Part shown: positions 36,145-47,300 of the stretch, one piece after another
Layout: each line of letters starts with the position of its first letter
Numbering within the stretch: position 1 is the first letter of the stretch
The notes under the pieces: model-generated
The model's input: the letters and a program-made list of their open reading frames with translations, nothing else
What the model was told of the DNA's origin: nothing
Database searches by the model: none
Assembly: GCA_025024175.1 (NCBI GenBank)
Contig: QCXZ01000075.1
Span: 7,068,001-7,132,000 of the forward strand
DNA from: Rhyzopertha dominica
Lineage: Eukaryota; Arthropoda; Insecta; Coleoptera; Bostrichidae
Direction: 5' to 3'
Length of the DNA stretch: 64,000 bases
Position numbers and translations under genes: made by a program

Positions 36145-37038
36145 CTTACAATAGTCATGTAGCATATTTGTTCTAAATTTCTGCCCTGATTCGCCCTTCT
36201 AAATCTTCTGCATTATGTGGCCGATAAGCATAAATACGATTTTTCAGATACCTCCACAGGAAAAATCAAGCGGCGTCAGATCAGGGGAACTTGCTGGGCA
36301 TTCTATCGCTCCGCGCCAACCAATCCATCTGTTTGGAAATATCGCATTTAAATATCCACGAACGTTAACTGCGAGTACGCTGTTATACGGAACACTTGAG
36401 ATTCTCTTGCACATCTAAAAGAACATTTAAGCTACCTTCCTCACTCTTAGCAACCTTTGGACGTCCTGGTTTGACGATTTTCAACACCGCCGGTTTCGTC
36501 AAAACGTTCCAATGTTTTAATAACCGTTGATCTGGCAGTTGGTTCACCATCTTCATGAATTGCATTGTAGAGTGCAACTACTTCCGAATAACTTCGCCTT
36601 CTATGTCCATAATCAATCATCATCATGCAATTGCAAATAAGAAAGTGAATGAAAGTTATCACCAGTCACGAGAAAAATGGAGACACCTCGAGTTTTTGTT
36701 CTTACTTAGCGATAACGAATATGATGTTTATCCCGAAGTTTTTTGTAAGACCCAGGTTTGTTATCACACTTTTCTTAACTCAGAAGCAATAAATTGTACC
36801 AGTGTGATACATTTTTGAAATCAGGAAAAAATATCATTTTGAATGATATGCCTTTTGACCCCCTTCCCATTAAAAAAATGCAACTTGCGCCCATATCTCG
36901 GAAACGAGAGCCGACGCAGAGTTGAAAAGATGCCAGAAAATGCATTTTAATTACCCACAGGTCCGTTCACAATTTCAGAAAAAGCGGTCGAACAGAACCT
37001 GAGATATCCTGCTGGCTCCATACTTTGTAGGGACCCTG
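36145..37038 (-). mobile_element. rosa-like (DD41D) element, copy B, internally deleted
   Basis: The outer end at 37038 (CAGGGTCCCTACAAAGTATG on the minus strand, next to TA) and the leader match copy A. The transposase start (36662-36447, YGHRRRSYSEVVALYNAIHE and ARSTVIKTLERFDETGGVEN) is followed, after the loss of the middle, by FPNRWIGWRGAIECPASSPD (about 36340-36250), which carries the region of the third catalytic residue. The first two Asp are deleted. It shares the family 5' region with copies A and C. Confidence 0.83.
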
Positions 37039-37634
37039 TATAGGATGAGATGGTGTGCATAAGGTTATAGAACAAAAAACGTATCATTAGGAAGAAGTAA
37101 ATTGAGCAACAATAAAAAATATTTCTATGTGCTAATCAAACCCATTGTGTTGGCAACCACTACTAAAGTAGTGATGTTTCGATAACGTTTAGGCTCATCA
37201 AATTACATACATTCAATACCAAATGCAAGCTCTATTTGCCGTCTGCAAGATAGAATGTGATTGTCTTCTCTTCAATCGGTAGGCTGGGTGTCAGTGGAAA
37301 TCAGTGACTCTTCGCCGTTACCAAAATGATTCATCGATGAAATCGCCAAATGTAGCTATTACTATTATTATCGCACGTTGAAAGCATATATTGTATCATA
37401 CCAAAAATAGTAACGAATTGGAGAAATTTTGCCATGTTGTATTAAGGACAATTTGAATGTGTATGCAGAACAAATAATTGGGGACTGTGAGTGCAGTTTT
37501 AGAGTGTAATAGGTCTATTACAGATAAAATATTCACTATAAAGCAGATCTTTGCAAACAGCTACGAACGAAATGTACTGCTGCATGTTGTTTAATGAATG
37601 AATTCATTTTTCATGAACATGTATAAGAATGTAA
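37039..37634. other. no gene recognised
   Basis: No coding or repeat signal seen. Confidence 0.5.
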
Positions 37635-37735
37635 TGAAAAAGTATTGCCAGCTTCGAGCGGGATTGGAGCCTGGGACCTTTTGAACACTAGTCAAACGCT
37701 CTAACCACTGAGCTATCATAACCCTAGTCAAAGTG
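37635..37735 (-). repeat. tRNA-derived SINE-like unit (minus)
   Basis: On the minus strand: an RNA polymerase III A box TAGCTCAGTGGT (37715-37704) and B box GGCTCCAATCCC (37671-37660) at tRNA-like spacing. The tail CTTTTTCATTACATTC could act as a Pol III terminator. The cloverleaf is not perfect, so this is a tRNA pseudogene or SINE head, not a working tRNA. Confidence 0.7.
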
Positions 37736-37883
37736 GTATAGGTACGTCATAGAGCCATCGCAGCGAACTACGTTTTGAAGCTCGAAAATACTGAGCGACG
37801 GGCGATTCAGTTGCAAATGTGCCGGACGGTGTTCAGTAGCATTACATAATAAACCTTGCAGTACTATGCCGCTTTGACCTCGA

Positions 37884-37985
37884 ATTTCAATAGGGTTTTG
37901 ATAGCTCAGTGGGTTAGAGTGTTTCACTAGTGTTCAAAAGCTCCCGCGCTCAAATCTCGGTCAAAGCTGGGAACACTTTTTCAGT
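37884..37985 (+). repeat. tRNA-derived SINE-like unit (plus)
   Basis: Inverted partner of 37635-37735: A box TAGCTCAGTGGG (37902-37913), shared ACTAGTGTTCAAAAG, B-box-like GCTCAAATCTC (37948-37958), ending GGGAACACTTTTTCAG. The two face away from a 150-bp centre of unknown origin. A readthrough transcript would form a long hairpin. Confidence 0.7.
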
Positions 37986-38019
37986 ACGTATATATGCCTG
38001 TTAACCCATTGATTGAAGG

Positions 38020-38360
38020 CGCTATAGTATTGAAAAAGTAATACAGTTTACGTACCTCGGAATAACACTAACAAGTCTGAACAGTGAACAGGTAGGCTGC
38101 TAAAGGGTATCAGCGTTGCAGAATGTTTGCAGAATTTGACTGGATCCTCAAATGTCTCAAAAAAGCAAAAATACAGACATATCAGACCACATTAAGACCA
38201 GTGGTTGTATTTGTATGTGGGGTGTGGACTTTGAATGTGGGAAACTGAAGCAAATTGGAGGTATGGGAGAGGAAAATACTTCGTAGGATATACACAGGTG
38301 TTAACGACGGTGGGGTGCGGAGAAGGCGCGCAAACGATGAGATTGGAAACTAAGAAATTC
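38020..38360 (+). pseudogene. RTE/CR1-like reverse transcriptase scrap
   Basis: In shifting frames: YLGITLTSLNSEQ near 38048, a segment resembling the post-RT LRPVV block (about 38195), then VWERKILRRIYTGVNDGGVR (38258-38315) and RRRRANDE. The W-E-R-K-I-L-R-R-I string is common in the region after the RT of RTE-like LINEs of insects. No catalytic core is left. Confidence 0.65.
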
Positions 38361-39027
38361 CCGCGTAACGATAAGGAATTAAAAATCTCCTTTAGTACCA
38401 ATCCATTAGGTACGCCATAAACGACTTAAGAACTGCAATAATGGAATCGACCGCGAACTTTCCTCGGTCGCAAGTGAATTAAAACCCCCAGATAAACCGA
38501 AAACGCCGGAATCGGGTAGCGCAATCTATAACACAGGAACCTAGAAAGGGAAATAATTACGGCCGGAAGTATATACGGCAAAAAAGAAAATATCATACCG
38601 TAATTTGTACTTCTATAATAGCCCACGTCCCATTTAACAATTATAATCCGGTGGGGTAGCGACGGTGCGGTCGCGTTAATAACCATCCCCGTCCTTGTCT
38701 AACTGGTTGGCTGTGTTGCCAAGGCAAACGTTTATTGAGAACTGAGTGATTGAAAAATTGAACATAAAACGTGGAAAAATTGTGGGAGAAATTTTGTACT
38801 GGATGTACTCGTGTAACTGAAGGTAAAATCTTCACCAAGTTGTTAATTATATTTTTCTGATAAGATGTTATTTTTTATTTTCCACGGAAGTTTTATTTAG
38901 ATAAATCCTGGCGCGCACGTTAGTTTTTATAAGGATAAAGCTCGATCAGCCTTTAGTGCACTAGTTTTTGCATTACTGTTTTTTTACAGCTTCTTTACTT
39001 ACAAAGTAAGTTTATTCCACAAACCAC
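38361..39027. other. no gene recognised
   Basis: No domain or repeat structure identified. Confidence 0.45.
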
Positions 39028-40763
39028 TACTAGTAGAGCGCCCGGAGGTTTTGACCTCGGATCTCTCGGGGACTGAATGAATTTACATGTAACCAACGGG
39101 ATTTTGTATATTCTAAATTGCAACTTCTACCAATATTACATTGCGCAATTAATTTTTTCATTTTTTAAACAAAAAAAGATGAAAAATTAATATTGGAGCA
39201 TAATAATTTGTTTGAAGTCATATTTTTTACTTATACGTTAAATCTTACTTAAATAGATAAAGACGAACATCTTTCCAGTTTATTGAAAGGGTCCTAGGGA
39301 CCTTCAGCAGGTAGTCAAAACGTGGCGGGGAGAATGGCAGCTGCAGCGTATTAAGAATTTTTTGTGGCTAGTTCAATTATAAGTGACACGTGTATAGTGC
39401 ACGTTGTGTATACGTAATAGTGAAAATTCTGTGATTTAATTCAATACTTCAAAAATTTCGCAAAGCAATTCATTAATCGGAGCAACTAGAAAACCTTGCA
39501 TATTTCTGACGCAAGTTTCATTAACAACGGTTTTTTACGCATTTGTTTTTATAACATCGTTCAGTAAGTTATATAATTAAAAATTTCAGTTCATTGTCAT
39601 ATGATTGATTAAAGAAGATAAAAATTAATCATGGTTCAAGCGCAATAATTTAATTGTCTTCTATTCCAGCTTTCGGATAGTGGATCAACCAGCATTATTA
39701 ATGAACATAGCTGAATCTTGGAGAAATCGTGAANAAAGTAGATGAATAACAACTTTGAGAGCTGCTTTAAGTGAGCGACAGTATGGTCTGTTGCCTCNTA
39801 AGCTGAATTTGTATACGCTCATTCAGGTTGTCGTGGANAATATATACACCAANAATACATTGCTGCCTATAAAAAGGAAAAGAACTGGATCTTCTCCTTC
39901 AACAAAAAAAAAAACTCCGGAGTTCTATTCATTCCTCTCACTTCGATTGGGAAAATAACTGTTTTATTCGTGGACAAGAAGCGAATCCAATAAAAGAAGC
40001 AAACTTGAATAAAAATTGGAGGCAAATAATTTCATATATAAATACTACAACTTTGAGCGATGACGTCCGAATATTTATCGCCGTACAGAAAGATGATTAT
40101 TATAGAGAAATGCATAAAAGAATTTCTGATGTATTAGATTTACAAACTTTTGCTTCTTAAATCCGTGGAGCAGATAGATGTTGAGAAGAAAATTAGCCCA
40201 TTAATTTTGAAAATATACTGTAGTGTAGCATGCCTACCTTGCAACGGCGACAGCTGTATAAATACAGTGCCTATGATTCAAATAAGTGAAATAGAAGATG
40301 ATATTTGAAACAAGCAAATATTTAAATAAACAAATATTTTCCAAATAATTGTTTTTTTCTTTAAGTAGTCATAATTTTCTTATTTTTGGTAATTATCATG
40401 TTACTTAATTTTCATAGTAAAAGAAGTCAGTTTTTTTTAATGCAAACTATTTAAATATATTTATTTAATATTTTATATTTTATCTAATTTTTTTATTTAA
40501 ATATTCATAATTTAATTATTTTTTGCAATAGCTTTCATTTCTTTCATAAAAAAATAATTCTACAGCATAATCTGTATTATAGCACATAAGTTATTGCAAT
40601 CATCAATTTTTACTATTTTAAAATGAAATGCACAACTCTAAATAGGTAGAGATTTTTATTTATGTTATTGACAACACATTTCCGCAAAAATCATTTAATT
40701 TCATCCGGTCCCTGAAAGATCCAAGGTTTTAAAATTTTTAACGCTCCAGGCGCGCTCCACTAG
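39028..40763. mobile_element. unclassified inverted-repeat-bounded unit, about 1.74 kb
   Basis: 39028-39082 (CTAGTAGAGCGCCCGGAGG ... GGATCTCTCGGGGACTGAAT) is repeated in inverse orientation at 40700-40763 (on the minus strand CTAGTGGAGCGCGCCTGGAG ... GGATCTTTCAGGGACCGGAT) with about 80% identity. Such bounding repeats suggest a DNA transposon. The interior has frame fragments at 39755-39958 and about 39960-40160 (NCFIRGQEANPIKEANLNKN, then DDVRIFIAVQKDDYYREMH), which I cannot assign. No clear target duplication seen. Class unknown. Confidence 0.5.
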
Positions 40764-42271
40764 ACGCGTTTTCTTATATAACAATATATCAAATAATTCA
40801 ACAATCTAGAGATGTCAAGTATACGTCAAAGCAATTGTTGTTGTTCACCTTCCTGAGAGGCTGATTTATTGGGTTATATCCATATGCATTAACAACACAT
40901 AAAAACCCTGTAGAGTACGACTTCTTCAACTTTTGGAATCTCGATATTTCTGGTACAGATATTCGTAAAAGGTATTAGAACAATACAACCGTATGATCCA
41001 CAACTTTGTCTCGCCTATTTACATAGAACTTAGAAGAATGCAAAAAACCGATGCTTCTGACTTTTGAATTTCCATAAATTTTTTGGCATATGTACTATAG
41101 GAGGTGATTTGTTATATTTTATTTGTAATAGTACACTTAAAACGGACCAGCTTTCAGCTCTATGCGAATTATAGAATATTAAAATGTCTATTAAAATATG
41201 TGTGCACGAAATTTTGGTATTGTTTTTAAAATTAAGGGATACAATAGTTAGTTGTTTTATGGTATTACGTTATTGATTACTTCTTGACACATTTTTGTTT
41301 TTGCTTTTAGATTATATTAGTTACCTATATGATACGAAAGACAAAAATAAAAACAATTTGACGGCTTCGGGTCTTTTTGTGAACTTTCTAGACGTTAGTA
41401 ACTCACAATATGTTGGAAGGAATCTGCGGATTTTAAGAAAAGCTGAGGCAGCGTAATTATATTTTACCACACTATATCGTTTTCGTGGCATGGCGTTTTT
41501 GACTATGAGACTAATGACATACACCTATTACAATCTAATAATCAGGTTCTAGAGTTAATTGTTGAGCAAATGATAGAGCTTACGGTGGAATTAGACGCGG
41601 ATGGAGCTGTATTCCGCCGTACGGCGGATTTGTTTTACACGCTAGTGAATACCGCCGACGGGCATCTAATCACAGTGTGTTTTACAATCCATAGATTCTG
41701 TTGCATACACTTTAGTGCTGTTTGTAAAAATCATGGCGATATTTAACACTATCACTTATTTTCCTCAGTATATTCCACCAGGATCGGCAACTGCGCCGCT
41801 AGCAACCCGAATAGGGGTAAGCCGAAGCAATTTCCCAACCGCTAAATATATTTCACATGTTCTCTGCATACAGCGCGCTCACTAGTTTTTGCTAATTTAA
41901 ATTTTGCCGGTTACGGGAGCGCAGCCAAATAATAGGTTGCCAGACTTGTTTATTAGGTTAGCCGCGGGCTGCGGGAGCATCTCTATAACCGGGGAATTTG
42001 CGATATCAACGTTTTATTCATACGACAAGTGCGACGGTATCCGCAAATGTATGACAAAGGCAAACGGCGCGCAATGTAAATATGGCATTCGGCACAGAGC
42101 GCGCGTAGCTAATACAATTATACAAGCAACGTAAATGCCGTTTTCAATAAGCAGACTGCAAACACAGATAAGGCAACGCTACGTGAAACTATTTTCCGGT
42201 TCCTGTATTTAGATAAATGGTAAACGCTTCACTGTTCGAAAGGCAAACGGATTGGTTAGATACTTACACTG
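40764..42271. other. no gene recognised
   Basis: Contains a perfect 16-bp palindrome TCCGCCGTACGGCGGA at 41613-41628 and a GC-richer stretch at 41780-42180. No gene or transposon end was recognised, including no left Tigger terminal repeat. Confidence 0.45.
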
Positions 42272-43973
42272 CAGTGAAAAGAAAAGATGGCTTCGTCTTC
42301 AGTAAAACGAAAGTTTCTTAGTGTTAAAGAAAAAATCGAAATTATTGAATCTACAGAAAAATTTAAACTTAGTGTCCGTCAAGCTGCAGAAAAGTTCAAA
42401 CTGGGAAAAAGTGAAGTAGGTAAAATATTAAAGAAGAAATAAGAAATTCTAAAGTCTTTTGCCGAAAATGGAAATTGCCAACGTAAAAAAAATTCCCAAA
42501 ACTCAAAATGCTGCACTAGATCAAATCGTTTTCAATTGGTTTTGCAAAGTTCGGAGCAAAAATCACCCCGTTTCTGGTTCAATGCTGCAAGAAAAAGCGT
42601 TGGAAGTCTCCAAAGAATTGGAAATAGACCAGTTTAAAGCTTCAACTGGATGGCTAGAGAAATTTTGCCAGCGCCGGAATATATACATAAAAACGATTTG
42701 TGGTGAAGAAGCATCAGTCGACATACAAGAAGTGGAACAGTGGAAAAAAATTGTTCCATTATTCAAGGATACTTACCAGAAGATATCTTTAATGCTGATG
42801 AAACTGGTCTCTTCTTCAGGGCATTATCAAAGAAAACATTGGCGCTAAAAAACGAAAAGTGTACTAGCGGAAAATCGTCAAATGAACGACTTACTGTACT
42901 ATTTTGTGCTAGCATGACTGGAGAAAAAATCAACCCCCTAATCATTGGAAAAGCCAAGAATCCTCGCTGTTTTAAGGGATCTCACGTAAATAAAATACCA
43001 ATTGATTGGTATTCCAATAAAACGGCGTGGATGACCAGGGATATAATGAGCGAATGGCTGATGAAATTTGATAGAACAATGGAAAGACAAAATCGAAAAG
43101 TGTTTCTTTTTTTGGACAACGCCACATCACATCCAAACATAACTTTAAAAAATATAAAGTTATTGTTTTTTCCACCAAACATGACATCTGTATGTCAACC
43201 AATGGATCAAGGAATCATCAGGAATTTCAAAGTATTTTACAGAAAATTTTTGGTCAAACGTCTGTTATCATCAATGAATAATTGTGAATCTACAAAACAG
43301 TTAGAAAAAGACATACATACAGTTTTTAATGCAACGATATGGATTACCGCCGCTTGGAAAAAAGTAAAACCGCAAACAATAAATAACTGTTTTCTCAAAG
43401 CCGGATTTGGAAGGTGCAACAACTGGATCGATGATTATGATGAAGAAGACGATTTACCCCTTTCAGTATATTTGAAAAACGTAGATGGTCTACCAATGGA
43501 CGATTATGTCAATATCGACGAAGATTTACATACAGAAAATATAAATATAAACATCACCGACTGTGTCGAAGAGTTTAAAGAAGATAACAAAACTGTGATT
43601 GAGAGTGATAGTGACAGTGAAACGAACTAGTTCCGACTACAGATGTAAAAAACCTGAGTGACGCTTATGAAAAAATGAAGGACCTACAAAATTTTTTTAT
43701 TTTGCATGGTAATGTAGAAAGTGTGCAAAAAAATTCCTATCTACCTTCAAGTGTAGAAGACCAAATTATAAAAAATCAGTATTCAAACAAAACTCAATGA
43801 TTATCTTAAAGATGCTACTTGTAAATAACTATGTACATTATTACAAATTAACTAATAAATCCTTAAAAAATATTTAATTTATTTAATTCTCACAACCTCT
43901 TAACAACGGACACCTCTACACAACAGACAATTTCTTATTCCCCATCGGTGTCCGTTGTGGAGAGGTTTTACTG
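42272..43973 (+). mobile_element. pogo/Tigger element
   Basis: The right end is typical: TACAGTAAAACCTCTCCACA on the minus strand (from 43975), with the terminal CAGT next to TA. A subterminal inverted repeat lies inside it (ACAACGGACACC at 43903-43914 against 43947-43958). I cannot find the matching left terminal repeat; CAGTGAAAAG at 42272, just before the start codon, might be all that is left, so the element is probably 5'-truncated. The transposase (42287-43630) is nearly full length with two frame breaks. Confidence 0.8.
42287..43630 (+). pseudogene. Tigger/pogo transposase, frame-broken
   Basis: ATG at 42287 (MASSSVKRKFLSVKEKIEII) opens a CENP-B-type N-terminal HTH, ending at a TAA at about 42438. 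The second HTH (Tc5/CENP-B type; [32 protein letters not shown]) is in another frame (42459-42780). The DDE_1 domain returns to the first frame (42768-43630): Asp in FNADETGLF, Asp in FLFLDNATSHP, Asp in VCQPMDQGII, with 29 residues between the last two, as in Tigger. The acidic tail ends ESDSDSETN; a further 55 codons (VPTTDVKNLSDAYEKMKDLQ) in a shifted frame to 43800 look like the original C-terminus. Three small lesions inactivate it; otherwise well kept. Confidence 0.88.
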
Positions 43974-44157
43974 TATAAGAGATTGATTTATTTCGAAATT
44001 TGAAACTCCACTTTGAAGGCCTATAACTTCTCAGGGGTGCAACTTATTATATAGATAAGTTGCGTTAAATCACAACATTTTGGACTCCCCTACATGTTCT
44101 TGCTCTGTGTCGCTGCTTACACGAATCACCCTGTATAATGTTTTTAATACGGTGTAC

Positions 44158-44400
44158 TTACATAACAAGGAAAGGTACTTTTTTATTATGTCCTTTATCA
44201 ACAGTAAACTTGATATTTGTATTATAATTATTAAAAATATTTAGTATTTTATTGATTACATTAGAGGGCCATGCTAATATCAAATCCCCAGCATATTTTT
44301 TATGAACGGAAGCTAAATTGTTGATTTTCAATAAATTATATTTTACATTTATTAGCGTAACAATTTTTTTTAGTTGTAGACGGTCTCCGTAACCATAACT
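44158..44400 (-). pseudogene. Penelope-like RT fragment
   Basis: The minus strand reads HKKYAGDLILAWPSNVINKI, then LNIFNNYNTNIKFTVDKGHN, KKVPFLV. This matches the Penelope-like RT active-site block (RYVDDxIL...FNxYHxxLxFTxExExNxxxxFLD) that also occurs at 53395-53550. The second active-site Asp position has become Gly (YAGD). Only about 80 codons remain. AATCACCCTGTATA at 44125-44138, next to it, is a mariner-like end. Confidence 0.72.
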
Positions 44401-45035
44401 AAACACTTATTATAGGTAATTTATGCTGTAGGTCTAGTTGTTCTACGGGATAAAAATTATTGCATTGTTAACAATTTCAGTTCACTCAAACTGACTGCCT
44501 TTAGTAACAGGCTATCCGCGCATTCATTGCTGCGAAAAAACGAAATCATCTTAATTCGTATCATGTCGCCATACCTGTCAGTGCATATCCTCTTATTACA
44601 GCGAACTTATTCAGTGCGATAATTTTACTTATATAGCTGATATTCATGCATATTTTGAAATTGTTCACTATGTAGCTGTATTTGTTTAACTACAAGGACA
44701 ATACTATTTAGTTATTCCCATAACAAAATTTGCGCGTTCTGATTTTTCTTTATATAATACAGTCACGACTTGGCAATTAAGTTGACATTCTGATACTAAA
44801 AGACAAAATGAACGTTATGTACATACTATCAGAGTGTAAATAAGATCACTAGTATTGCATGAAATATTGTACATGTTAAAGAAATAACTAAAACTAATCC
44901 TTTGGCTTAAAAAGCTCTCGTTTATTAAACAAATCAAGTCTGGCATATGTAAAACATTTAAAACTTACATAACACAATAAAATAACAAAAAGTTCTTGTT
45001 AACAAACGTGTCACAATACACAAAATGCAAAAAAC
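44401..45035. other. no gene recognised; possible 3' UTR of the Sina-like gene
   Basis: AT-rich. AATAAAATAA about 60 bases downstream of the stop of the minus-strand gene (read on the plus strand as TTATT-type runs near 44975) is not a clean polyadenylation signal. TTTATTAAAC-type runs near 44920 leave the transcript end unclear. Confidence 0.35.
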
Positions 45036-46520
45036 CTATACACTATTATGAAAGAAACATGTAGCACGTTCTTCTTCATCTTCATTGGCTTCGATGATTC
45101 TGACATTTATTCTTACAAATGAATTATCGTCTATAAAAGGAATTAGTGCACTGCCACCGATAGACAGGCAGTTTTTAAAAACACTTTCACCCTCCGACAC
45201 ATATTTACAAGCCTCGTAATAAATAAGTCGTTTCGCACCCGCTTTGAATTCTATATAAAAACCGAACTTCGGCGTCAGTTCCGGGGGCCCGACGAAGACC
45301 ATATCAAAATACAACCCCTTTCCCGGTTCAGTCCGACTTACAGCACTGAAGAGGTGTCCGTAAGCATACACCAGGATGTAGCTGTCCTTTTTCATACTCA
45401 TACTGCACGATCCGACGAATTTGTCTCCCTGGATGCATGAGTGCGCAGTTTTNGAATGTTCGAGGAGTTCCTCGTAAGTCCCGAACCATTTGCACCTGGT
45501 GATGACGCCTAGGCCGTCGCTTTTACCGTCCAAAGGGCACTTGTACCGCAGGCATCCAACTTCGTGCTGTTTAACTTCGGACAGTAGGCTCCTAAAGGTG
45601 CATCCTAACTTGTGGTTTTTGCACGGAGGGTAAACTAGTCCAGACAAGTGTTCGAGAGAGTAGTTTCGTGAATTCCCCATCTTGGATTTGCAGAAGGAGC
45701 AAACGGAGATCTTATTCTTGCAGCTTTCGCAGAAACTGTGTCCGTTCTGGCAGATGTAGATAGGGGGAGACATGTATTCGATGCAAACTGGACATTCCAG
45801 CACTTTCAGGATACGTTCGTCGGTGCCCATATCCAAGCAGACCTCAAGTGAGATATTTTTGAGCCCGAAGCTTCTCAGGATGCTGTATTCGATTTCTTCT
45901 TTCTTCACGATTGAAGGGTTACGTTGGAAAACGTAAAAACACACGTCTAGCGATTTCAAAAGCAACTCCTTGCTTAAGTCTTTCGAGAACAACTTCAGGG
46001 TGTACTGTTTGGGACCCTCTTGCAGCCCGATTTGCATTAGAGTGAAAGATAACGCGTGTTCCTGTCTGTACGTTAGATCAATTAGATAAAGCATGCCGTT
46101 GTGTGGCAGCACGAAGCTTTTCTCGAAGCGATCATCCAGTTTCACCTCAAATATGCGGCTGTTCAGCAAGTTATCAGGGTGTTTGTCGTTCAAGTGCTGA
46201 ACCATGTTTTTGTTCGAACCTTGCCACGAACACTCACCGATGATGGGACATGCGAACGGCTGTTTATCACACATCCTTTCGTGCTTCTCCATGTTACCAT
46301 AACCAAAACGCTCCTTGCATCCCATACTCTCGTATTTGCAGGGAAAAAGGAAGTTTTTGGCTACGACATCGTAAATGGCGATCACGCATCCTCGTTCATT
46401 CGGACATCTGCCGCATATGTATCCCTCCTTGTCTAATGACACCGGCCCAACTGACAGATAGCACTGGCATTTATAACATCTGAGCTCGTCGATGGAAGGT
46501 ACGGTATCAGCACTGGCCAT
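45036..46520 (-). CDS. Sina/SIAH-like E3 ubiquitin ligase with two tandem modules
   Basis: A 494-codon intact frame, the only clear host gene here. Module 1: divergent RING-like Cys set (C15, C18, C36, C39), then the SIAH double finger (C61, C68, H80, C84; C91, C97, H109, H114), then a Sina substrate-binding-like beta domain (about 120-232). Module 2: proper C3HC4 RING (C243, C246, C257, H261, C264, C267, C274, C277), SIAH fingers (C300, C307, H319, C323; C328, C343, H355, H360) and a second beta domain (about 370-476), ending acidic. SIAH family proteins are about 280-320 residues with one module, so this is a tandem duplication in which the first RING has degenerated. The likely role is ubiquitin ligation onto bound substrates in cytoplasm or nucleus; the substrate is unknown. 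One N (45453) leaves residue 356 undefined. No introns in the coding part. Start chosen as the first Met of the frame. Confidence 0.93.
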   Translation of the reverse strand: MASADTVPSIDELRCYKCQCYLSVGPVSLDKEGYICGRCPNERGCVIAIYDVVAKNFLFPCKYESMGCKERFGYGNMEKHERMCDKQPFACPIIGECSWQGSNKNMVQHLNDKHPDNLLNSRIFEVKLDDRFEKSFVLPHNGMLYLIDLTYRQEHALSFTLMQIGLQEGPKQYTLKLFSKDLSKELLLKSLDVCFYVFQRNPSIVKKEEIEYSILRSFGLKNISLEVCLDMGTDERILKVLECPVCIEYMSPPIYICQNGHSFCESCKNKISVCSFCKSKMGNSRNYSLEHLSGLVYPPCKNHKLGCTFRSLLSEVKQHEVGCLRYKCPLDGKSDGLGVITRCKWFGTYEELLEHXKTAHSCIQGDKFVGSCSMSMKKDSYILVYAYGHLFSAVSRTEPGKGLYFDMVFVGPPELTPKFGFYIEFKAGAKRLIYYEACKYVSEGESVFKNCLSIGGSALIPFIDDNSFVRINVRIIEANEDEEERATCFFHNSV

Positions 46521-47139
46521 GTGACCCTAAAACCATTCCCCTAAGTAAAAGGTACCACAATTACAACTTCTGCTTACCCCTCTTGTTCAAAAATCCACTA
46601 AAATTCGCACAAATTTTCGAGTAGATGTACACGTGCTGTTTTCCACAGTGCTGAAGGTCGCGAAACTGGACGATTCCATGCCCCCCCTCTGTGAAACTTC
46701 TTTTTATCGTTCGCAAGAAAGAATTAATCAAGCAAGAAACCTTCTGTGCTGCCTAAAAACGCCTCTGCTTTAATTCACGACGCGCCGTTTGCCGTTGGGC
46801 CAGAATTTCATCTTCAGATCTCGCACGGAGGAAAAAAGTCGTTCGTTCGTTATTTGTTGGCAATTATCCAGCTTGTTGATGCGGAATTTTCCAGTTTTAT
46901 TTTGTTTCTTAATTTTCTTAATTTCGCGTTCACAGGCGAGATGAGTACGCCTACAGAAGTTTTTTTTTAAGAGCTAGGTTCGTTACACTCTCAGCATTAA
47001 TTTTCCTATCGTTACATTTTAAATTGTCTAGGCTGTAATTATTCTTGTTCGAGGAGAACAGGGATCAAATGGAATGTTCTTTTACAGACAGTAATCCCTT
47101 TTTCTAATTTGGTGCACTACCTAGTAAGAATTACCGGTG
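46521..47139. other. upstream region of the Sina-like gene
   Basis: Probable 5' region of the minus-strand gene. A GTAAGCAG donor-like site (46577) and a TTTACTTAG acceptor-like site (46541) flank only 37 bp, too short for an insect intron, so I do not call one. A 74-codon plus-strand frame (46746-46970) is probably chance. Confidence 0.35.
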
Positions 47140-47300
47140 ACCAAAACGTTCTCTGACATTTCGAAGCATATTTCGGGTAGTTTTGTGGCTATCACCACGG
47201 TACGTTGATCAACAAAAGGAAGTGCAATGGAGTCAAGTCCGGGGACCTTGCGGTGCATTCGATGCAGAATCCGCTACAAATCCATCGATACAGGACTTCA
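47140..47300 (-). pseudogene. mariner-like transposase scrap
   Basis: One minus-strand frame reads QFLNEVLYRWICSGFCIECT, ARSPDLTPLHF. This is the FLNExxPxRWIGRGGxIxWPxRSPDLTPLDF block around the third catalytic Asp of insect mariner-like proteins, with that Asp changed to His. About 35 codons survive. Confidence 0.72.

Noticed and set aside
37902..37975. Functional tRNA gene
   Set aside because: A and B boxes present, but acceptor and anticodon stems do not pair properly and a second degenerate inverted copy lies nearby; SINE or tRNA pseudogene is more likely.
41613..41628. 16-bp GC palindrome
   Set aside because: Short and isolated; no related copy or flanking element seen.
42763..43422. 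Minus-strand frames over the Tigger gene
   Set aside because: Shadows of the transposase.
46101..46483. Plus-strand frames opposite the Sina-like gene
   Set aside because: Antisense shadows of an intact conserved gene; no domain.
46541..46577. Possible 5' UTR intron of the Sina-like gene (GTAAGCAG...TTTACTTAG)
   Set aside because: Only 37 bp, below a workable insect intron length.
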